From Bacteroidota bacterium (GTDB lineage: Bacteria; Bacteroidota; Bacteroidia; Bacteroidales; Bacteroidaceae): a stretch of 11,200 nt of DNA. The notes under the pieces are model-generated. The model was not told the DNA's origin. It was given only the letters and a program-made list of their open reading frames with translations, and did not search any database. Shown here piece by piece: positions 5,953 through 11,200 of the stretch. The stretch is taken from the NCBI GenBank assembly GCA_023415545.1, contig JAEZKJ010000147.1:1-11200 (forward strand), written 5' to 3'. Position 1 is the stretch's first letter. Every line of letters begins with the position of its first letter. Both the position numbers and the translations under genes were made by a program.

Positions 5953-8900
5953 TTAATAGTCGCGTTGTACGTCGGCTATTTTTTGTTGAAGTTTTCTTAC
6001 TTGTTCCTCCTGAAGTACTTTTTTGTACTCAATAGGAACGATTTGAATAAATTGCTCGATGTATAAATTCCAGTCATCTAGCATGATACGTGCTATCTTT
6101 GAACCTGTATATAGGTAGTGTAGACGAATTAGTTCGTGTAACTCTTTTCTATAACTAGACTCTTCAATAAGTGAGAGTTCAACCATTTCCATGTTGCAGA
6201 AATAGTCAAAATTGTGGTTTTTATTCCAAACGTAAGCTACACCTCCACTCATACCTGCTGCAAAATTTCTTCCTGTCTCGCCTAATACAACCACTCTACC
6301 ACCAGTCATATATTCGCAACAATGATCACCAACCCCCTCAACTACTGCAGTAACTCCCGAATTTCGTACAGCAAATCGTTCACCAACAGATCCATTTATG
6401 TATACTTCTCCACTTGTTGCTCCATAAAGAATAGTGTTACCTGCAATACAATTTTTCTCAGCATTAAAAACACTTCTAACAGGAGGTATAACCGAAATTT
6501 TTCCTCCACTTAGTCCTTTACCTAAATAATCATTAGCTTCACCTTCTAATTTAAAGCTAATACCTTTTGTTAAAAATGCGCCGAAACTTTGTCCAGCCGA
6601 TCCTTTAAACTTTATATTTATTGTCTCTTCAGGTAATCCTTTTTGTCCATATTTCTTCGCAATTATTCCAGAAAGCATAGCTCCAACAGAACGATCAGTA
6701 TTTTCTATAGTATATTCTAGAGAAACCTCTTTGCTTTTCTCTATAGCATCTTTACATGCATTAATAATTGCTATATCTTTTATATTATTAATATCATGAT
6801 TCTGAGTTGCAATATTATGTATTACTTTATTATTATCTATTTGAGCAATTAGTTTACTAAAATCAAGTAAAGACCATTTGTAATTATTATTACTATCGAT
6901 TATTTCAATAAGATCAGTACGTCCAATAATATCATCAAGTTTTTTAAATCCCATATCGGCTAAATACTCTCTAACCTCTTGTGCTAAGAAAGTAAAGTAG
7001 TTTACAATATATTCGTAATGTCCGATGAAATGTTCACGAAGTTTTTTATCCTGTGTAGCAATTCCAACAGGACACATATTAGTATGACATTTGCGCATTA
7101 GCACACATCCTAAAACTACTAATACAGTTGTGCCAAATCCAAATTCATCAGCACCTAATAGTGCCATGTTTATTATATCACGTCCAGTTTTAAGTTGTCC
7201 ATCGACTTGCAATTTTACTTTCCCACGAAGCCCATTAAGAACAAGAGTCTGTTGTGTTTCGCTAAGGCCTATTTCAGGACAAATACCTGCATATCTCATT
7301 GAAGAAAGAGGAGAAGCACCAGTTCCTCCTTCTGCTCCCGATATTACAATAATATCTGCTTTTGCTTTGGCTACCCCTGCGGCTATTGTTCCAACACCAC
7401 TTTCAGCAACTAATTTTACACTAATCTTAGCATTTGGGTTTACATTTTTAAGGTCGAAAATTAGCTGCGCTAAATCCTCAATTGAGTATATGTCATGATG
7501 AGGTGGGGGAGATATCAATGATATCCCAGGTATAGAGTGACGTGTTTTTGCAATAACTTTATCAACCTTATAACCGGGCAACTGACCTCCTTCACCAGGT
7601 TTTGCTCCTTGAGCAATTTTAATTTGTATTTCTTCTGCACTTACTAAATATTCAGTAGTTACACCAAAACGACCTGAAGCAATCTGTTTAGTTTTGCTAC
7701 ATAGTGATATGCCATCATGTTTATCAGTTATTCTGTCTGAATCTTCACCTCCTTCACCCGTATTACTTCTGGCTCCAATTTTATTCATTGCTAAAGCAAG
7801 AGCTTCATGGGCCTCTTTGCTTATAGCCCCGAATGACATAGCTCCAGTGACAAAATGTTTTAAAATATTTTCTATAGGTTCTACTTCATTTATAGGTATT
7901 GGGTTCTTTTTATGAATAAAAAAATCTCTTAAAAATATTGGTGACTCTTTTTGATCAACTTTTTGAGTAAACTCTTTATATCTTTTGTAACTTCCAATTC
8001 TTGTAGAAAGCTGAAGAAGAGATATTGTTTCAGGATTCCATGCATGTTTTATCCCATCTTTTCTGAATGAGAATTGACCAATATTTGGAAGGAGTTTTTC
8101 AAATTCATTATTATTAAAACCATTATTATGCATATCTATGGCATCTTTTGCTATCTCATTCAGTGTAATACCTCCAATTGAAGAACTATCTGTTCCAAAA
8201 AATGTATTAAGTAGTTTTTCGCTTAATCCGACAGCTTCAAATATTTTTGCTCCACGATATGAACGTATTGTTGAAATTCCCATTTTACTCATTATCTTCA
8301 ATAATCCCTTACATATTGCTTTAATATAATTTTTTTCTGCCGTTTCATAATTCATCTGAATTTCACCATTATTTACTAAATCATTTATTATTGCAAATGC
8401 CATATATGGGTTAATAGCACTAGCTCCATAACCTAAAAGAAGTGCAGCATGCATTACTTCACGTATCTCTCCACTTTCTACAATCAGTGCTGTCTGAACT
8501 CGTTTCTGAACTGAAATGAGATGGTGATGTACTGCGCTGACAGCAAGAAGAGAGGGTATAGCAGCATGTTCTTTATCAACATACCTATCAGAAAGAATAA
8601 TATAATTAGTACCATTTATTACAGACTCTTCTGCCTTCTTGCATATACTTAATATAGCCTCTTGTAATCCTTTTTCTCCTTTTTTTATATCAAAAACAAT
8701 AGCAATCTTTTCTGTTTTAAATCCTTTGTACCTAATATTACATAAAATATCCAGTTCTGTATTATTTAATATAGGGTGTTGTAAACGTACCATTTTACAA
8801 TGTTCAGGACTTGGAGTAAGAATATCCAGTCCCACTGCACCAATATATTCAGTAAGTGACATAACTAATTCTTCGCGAATAGGATCAATAGGAGGATTAG

Positions 8901-10431
8901 TTACTTGAGCAAATTGTTGTCGGAAATAGTTAAATAAACTTTGAGGCTCGTTATTAAATATTGCAAGAGGGGTATCATTACCCATAGATGCTAAAGGTTC
9001 GGCACCATTATTGCACATTGGCGTAATAATTACTTCAATATCTTCACGTGTATATCCAAATGTACGTAGCATACTATCATACTGCTCTATAGTATTGTCA
9101 ATAATTCGTCCACTTTTAAGATTATTAAGTTCAATACGGTTGGTAGACAACCAATTTTTATAAGATTTCTCACTAGCAAGTCGCTCTTTTATCTCACCAT
9201 CATAATAAATTTCCCCTTTTTCAGTATCAATCATTAATATTTTACCAGGTTGTAATCTTCCCTTTTCTTTTATATCAGTCGATTCAAAATTCATCACTCC
9301 AACTTCACTTGCAACAACCATCATATCATTATTAGTTATATAATAGCGTGCCGGACGTAATCCATTCCTATCTAGCATACCTCCTGCATACCTACCATCA
9401 CTGAAAAGGATTGCTGCCGGTCCGTCCCATGGTTCCATTAGAATAGAGTGATATTCGTAGAATGCTTTTAATTCTTCGCTTATAGGATTTTTATCATTAA
9501 ATGATTCTGGTACAAGCATTGCCATTGCATGTGGTAAAGAAACTCCTGACATCACTAAAAACTCAAGTACATTATCTAATGAAGCACTATCACTCATCCC
9601 ATACTGAATAATTGGACGTATATTATTTATTTCTCCAAGAGACTGTGATGATAAAACGCTTTCTCTTGCTTTCATCCAACCTCTATTCCCTCGAATAGTA
9701 TTTATCTCTCCATTGTGAGCAAGTAAACGAAATGGTTGCGCCAAACTCCATGTTGGAAATGTATTTGTACTAAATCTTGAATGTACTAATGCGATTCCAC
9801 TTGTAAAATAGTGATTTGTAAGATCAGGATAGTATTCTCTCACTTGCAAAGATGATAGCATACCTTTATACACTACATTCTTGTTAGATAGTGAGACTAT
9901 ATAGAACTCTTTATTTTTAACTCTGTTTTCTATTTTCTTTCTTATTATATAAAGCTTTTGCTCGAACTTATTTATATCCGATACTCCTGTTATGAAAATT
10001 TGTTTAATGTCCGGTTCACTCTCTAAAGCCTCTTTGCCAAGGCAAGTAGGATTTGTTGGTACATTGCGAAGATGCAAAAGAATTAGACCTTCATTTTCAA
10101 TTTCCTCTATTATTATATTTAATATTGATTTTTGTTCTTTTTCTTCTTTAGGAAAGAATATTAAACCTGTTCCATATTTCCCTTTTTCTGGGACAGGAAT
10201 TCCTTGTAGAAGGATGAATTCATGAGGTATTTGAATCATAATTCCTGCTCCGTCTCCGGTTTTACTATCTGCACCTTCTGCTCCACGGTGTTTCATGTTC
10301 TCTAAAACTTTTAAAGCAGAATCGACTAATTCATGCGATTTATTACCATGAATATTAATAACCATACCTACACCGCATGAATCATGCTCGTAAGAAGAAT
10401 TATAAAGAACATTTTGTTTCTTGAGTGCCAT
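5953..10431 (-). CDS. gltB: Glutamate synthase large subunit
   Basis: This 1492-residue alpha subunit transfers the amide of glutamine to 2-oxoglutarate to make glutamate, acting with GltD in the cytoplasm. The N-terminal YEHDSCGVGMV contains Cys19, which after removal of an 18-residue propeptide becomes the catalytic N-terminal cysteine of the class II amidotransferase domain (to about residue 420). A central domain follows. Then comes the FMN-binding synthase barrel, with GAMSFGAISKEAHEALA, GEGGEDSDR and GAEGGTGASPLSS. The [3Fe-4S] ligands are C1109, C1115 and C1120 in CVLMRKCHTNMCPVG. The C-terminal beta-helix domain carries the glycine-rich stretch YMTGGRVVVLGETGRNFAAGMSGG (split here as one run of family-typical Gly positions). 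Length agrees with other bacterial GltB proteins (about 1480-1520) and the frame is intact. It is the first gene of the gltB-gltD-asnB operon, behind a -7 box at 10484-10491. No Shine-Dalgarno sequence is visible before its ATG. Confidence 0.98.
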   Translation of the reverse strand: MALKKQNVLYNSSYEHDSCGVGMVINIHGNKSHELVDSALKVLENMKHRGAEGADSKTGDGAGIMIQIPHEFILLQGIPVPEKGKYGTGLIFFPKEEKEQKSILNIIIEEIENEGLILLHLRNVPTNPTCLGKEALESEPDIKQIFITGVSDINKFEQKLYIIRKKIENRVKNKEFYIVSLSNKNVVYKGMLSSLQVREYYPDLTNHYFTSGIALVHSRFSTNTFPTWSLAQPFRLLAHNGEINTIRGNRGWMKARESVLSSQSLGEINNIRPIIQYGMSDSASLDNVLEFLVMSGVSLPHAMAMLVPESFNDKNPISEELKAFYEYHSILMEPWDGPAAILFSDGRYAGGMLDRNGLRPARYYITNNDMMVVASEVGVMNFESTDIKEKGRLQPGKILMIDTEKGEIYYDGEIKERLASEKSYKNWLSTNRIELNNLKSGRIIDNTIEQYDSMLRTFGYTREDIEVIITPMCNNGAEPLASMGNDTPLAIFNNEPQSLFNYFRQQFAQVTNPPIDPIREELVMSLTEYIGAVGLDILTPSPEHCKMVRLQHPILNNTELDILCNIRYKGFKTEKIAIVFDIKKGEKGLQEAILSICKKAEESVINGTNYIILSDRYVDKEHAAIPSLLAVSAVHHHLISVQKRVQTALIVESGEIREVMHAALLLGYGASAINPYMAFAIINDLVNNGEIQMNYETAEKNYIKAICKGLLKIMSKMGISTIRSYRGAKIFEAVGLSEKLLNTFFGTDSSSIGGITLNEIAKDAIDMHNNGFNNNEFEKLLPNIGQFSFRKDGIKHAWNPETISLLQLSTRIGSYKRYKEFTQKVDQKESPIFLRDFFIHKKNPIPINEVEPIENILKHFVTGAMSFGAISKEAHEALALAMNKIGARSNTGEGGEDSDRITDKHDGISLCSKTKQIASGRFGVTTEYLVSAEEIQIKIAQGAKPGEGGQLPGYKVDKVIAKTRHSIPGISLISPPPHHDIYSIEDLAQLIFDLKNVNPNAKISVKLVAESGVGTIAAGVAKAKADIIVISGAEGGTGASPLSSMRYAGICPEIGLSETQQTLVLNGLRGKVKLQVDGQLKTGRDIINMALLGADEFGFGTTVLVVLGCVLMRKCHTNMCPVGIATQDKKLREHFIGHYEYIVNYFTFLAQEVREYLADMGFKKLDDIIGRTDLIEIIDSNNNYKWSLLDFSKLIAQIDNNKVIHNIATQNHDINNIKDIAIINACKDAIEKSKEVSLEYTIENTDRSVGAMLSGIIAKKYGQKGLPEETINIKFKGSAGQSFGAFLTKGISFKLEGEANDYLGKGLSGGKISVIPPVRSVFNAEKNCIAGNTILYGATSGEVYINGSVGERFAVRNSGVTAVVEGVGDHCCEYMTGGRVVVLGETGRNFAAGMSGGVAYVWNKNHNFDYFCNMEMVELSLIEESSYRKELHELIRLHYLYTGSKIARIMLDDWNLYIEQFIQIVPIEYKKVLQEEQVRKLQQKIADVQRDY

Positions 10432-10483
10432 ATTTTATATCATAATTTTAAGATATGATGATATTATATTTCATAATGTAATA

Positions 10484-10491
10484 CAAACGTA
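10484..10491 (-). promoter_or_regulatory. Bacteroidetes -7 promoter box of the gltB-gltD-asnB operon
   Basis: The minus strand reads TACGTTTG, an exact TAnnTTTG match, 52 bases before the gltB ATG. A -33 TTTG element is not visible at 19-21 bases upstream; the region there reads TTAGTGCA. A missing -33 box together with a palindrome about 30 bases upstream would suit an activator-dependent promoter, which is inference. Confidence 0.55.
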
Positions 10492-10520
10492 AATAATTAT
10501 TTCATTATGATTGCACTAAT

Positions 10521-10530
10521 AGATCGATCT
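10521..10530. promoter_or_regulatory. Possible operator palindrome upstream of gltB promoter
   Basis: AGATCGATCT is a perfect 10-bp palindrome whose near edge is 30 bases from the gltB -7 box. It is directly followed by TCGTTAT (10531-10537), a heptamer that recurs in the repeat cluster at 10649-10669. The position, roughly -40 to -50 from the expected transcription start, is typical for an activator site. No regulator is identified. Confidence 0.35.
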
Positions 10531-10638
10531 TCGTTATAAAAGATATGATAATAAAGAAAATGCTTACAGAATTAATGATCTAAGCTGTGTATTATGATAA
10601 AATTCAACATAAAACACTAATTTAATTTCAGTTTGTTA

Positions 10639-10669
10639 TTTTGATAGGTCGTTATCAAAAGTATAACGA
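10639..10669. repeat. Overlapping short inverted repeats upstream of gltB
   Basis: Two perfect inverted repeats overlap here. TTTTGATA (10639-10646) pairs with TATCAAAA (10653-10660), and TCGTTAT (10649-10655) pairs with ATAACGA (10663-10669). A related TTTTGATCGTT follows at 10678-10688 and another TCGTTAT lies at 10531-10537. Such recurring dyads suggest binding sites for a dimeric regulator, though the AT-rich composition makes chance matches more likely. Confidence 0.4.
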
Positions 10670-10782
10670 TATTTATATTTTGATCGTTGAATATTAATTT
10701 TATAGAGTATTTATAGAAACTATGCTTAGATTATTAAAAGTGAATTAAGAAAAACAGCAGAAAAATAATAGATTGAAAATAC

Positions 10783-10823
10783 TATTTGAAATATTCATAT
10801 TATAGTATATGATATCTCAAATA
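10783..10823. repeat. AT-rich imperfect palindrome
   Basis: The segment 10783-10800 (TATTTGAAATATTCATAT) is nearly the reverse complement of 10807-10823, with one mismatch and one extra base, around a centre of six bases. It lies between the carB terminator and the gltB promoter. It may be a regulator site or a cruciform-forming tract; no T-tract suggests termination. Confidence 0.35.
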
Positions 10824-10850
10824 TTCAATTATCTGATTCAAATGATAGAT

Positions 10851-10890
10851 AAAAAAACTGCCATTGATACAAATTGTATCAATGGCAGTT
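10851..10890 (-). terminator. Rho-independent terminator of carB
   Basis: A 15-bp perfect stem (10856-10870 with 10876-10890) encloses AAATT. On the minus strand the stem is followed by a run of seven T residues (10857 down to 10851). It begins 45 bases beyond the carB stop codon and should separate carB from the gltB operon. Confidence 0.9.
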
Positions 10891-10934
10891 AATATTATGT
10901 ATGTACCATATTGTTAAGGTACCAAAAAATATTC

Positions 10935-11200
10935 TTATTTATATTCTTGCCAGCTCTTAATCTGAATATCTTCTATCTTCATAGTGCAGAATGCTTCGAT
11001 AAAGGCACTAGCTAAACGAGCATTTGTAATAAGCGGAATATTATGATCAATAGCACCACGACGAATACGATAGCCATTAGTCAACTCACGCTTAGTATGA
11101 TTCTTAGGAATATTAACAATAAGATCAAAACGATGTTCTGAAATCATCTTCATCACATTGTTTACGGCATCAGGACGCTCATCCGGCCAATATACTGGTT
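10935..11200 (-). CDS. carB: Carbamoyl-phosphate synthase large subunit, C-terminal end (5' part outside window)
   Basis: The frame is open to the window edge and ends at TAA 10935-10937, giving about 88 residues. They match the C-terminal methylglyoxal-synthase-like allosteric domain of CarB: FDLIVNIPKN, then TNGYRIRRGAIDHNIPLITNARLA in two overlapping parts, and the terminal IKSWQEYK. The GTG and ATG codons near 11156 are internal, since the upstream sequence (PVYWPDERPDAVNN) continues the domain. CarB makes carbamoyl phosphate from bicarbonate, ATP and ammonia delivered by the glutaminase subunit, feeding pyrimidine and arginine synthesis. The visible domain is the one that binds allosteric effectors in known enzymes. 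The inferred identity rests on this terminal domain only, as no ATP-grasp part is in the window. It is followed by a strong terminator. Confidence 0.88.
   Translation of the reverse strand, partial: PVYWPDERPDAVNNVMKMISEHRFDLIVNIPKNHTKRELTNGYRIRRGAIDHNIPLITNARLASAFIEAFCTMKIEDIQIKSWQEYK

Larger units (their letters stand above)
10432..10934. other. carB-gltB intergenic regulatory region
   Basis: These 503 very AT-rich bases contain no credible gene. From the carB side they hold the carB terminator (10851-10890), an imperfect AT-rich palindrome (10783-10823), a cluster of short inverted repeats (10639-10669), a 10-bp palindrome (10521-10530) and the gltB -7 box (10484-10491). A second TAnnTTTG match (TACTTTTG, minus strand, 10656-10663) lies inside the repeat cluster and may be an alternative, distal promoter. 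The length is large for a simple promoter and suits a regulated operon. Confidence 0.5.

Noticed and set aside
7091..7498. 135-residue plus-strand open frame
   Set aside because: It is antisense to the highly conserved FMN domain of GltB and has low-complexity Pro/Ser/Thr composition typical of a shadow frame.
11101..11156. Separate small gene starting near 11156 encoding a 73-residue methylglyoxal synthase-like protein
   Set aside because: The frame continues upstream beyond 11156 to the window edge with domain-like sequence, so this is the C-terminal end of a longer protein, best explained as CarB.

Overview
The window is AT-rich bacterial chromosome that fits the Bacteroidales (gut or rumen Bacteroides/Prevotella relatives). 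Three things support this. Three minus-strand sites upstream of genes match the Bacteroidetes -7 promoter consensus TAnnTTTG. Several starts lack a Shine-Dalgarno sequence. The proteins (GH51 arabinofuranosidase, GltB/GltD/AsnB, CarB) look like the forms known from that order. The species cannot be named from this stretch.

Layout: (1) 2-769, plus strand, is the 3' part of a GH51 alpha-L-arabinofuranosidase gene, followed by a strong bidirectional hairpin terminator at 922-952. (2) 770-1250 is non-coding and holds that terminator plus an 18-bp perfect inverted repeat. (3) 1251-2233, minus strand, is a membrane-anchored or secreted DNA/RNA non-specific endonuclease gene. Its reading frame is broken by an apparent 2-nt insertion four codons after the only plausible ATG. 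(4) 2568-2640, minus strand, is a tRNA-Thr with anticodon CGU. (5) 2824-10431, minus strand, is a compact nitrogen-assimilation operon transcribed gltB -> gltD -> asnB, closed by a hairpin terminator at 2719-2761. (6) 10432-10934 is the gltB regulatory region, with a -7 box, several short palindromes and the carB terminator. (7) 10935-11200, minus strand, is the 3' end of carB.

The minus-strand block is functionally coherent. GltB/GltD convert glutamine and 2-oxoglutarate to two glutamates using reducing equivalents. AsnB uses glutamine as nitrogen donor to make asparagine. CarB, just upstream, makes carbamoyl phosphate with ammonia taken from glutamine by its partner subunit. The block is therefore a cluster of glutamine-consuming amidotransfer enzymes. 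The arabinofuranosidase is a plant-polysaccharide (arabinan/arabinoxylan) function on the other strand and appears unrelated.

I found no mobile element, CRISPR array, phage gene or clearly new multi-gene system. The points most worth a second look are the frameshifted nuclease, the paired inverted repeats downstream of the arabinofuranosidase, and the palindromic sites upstream of gltB.
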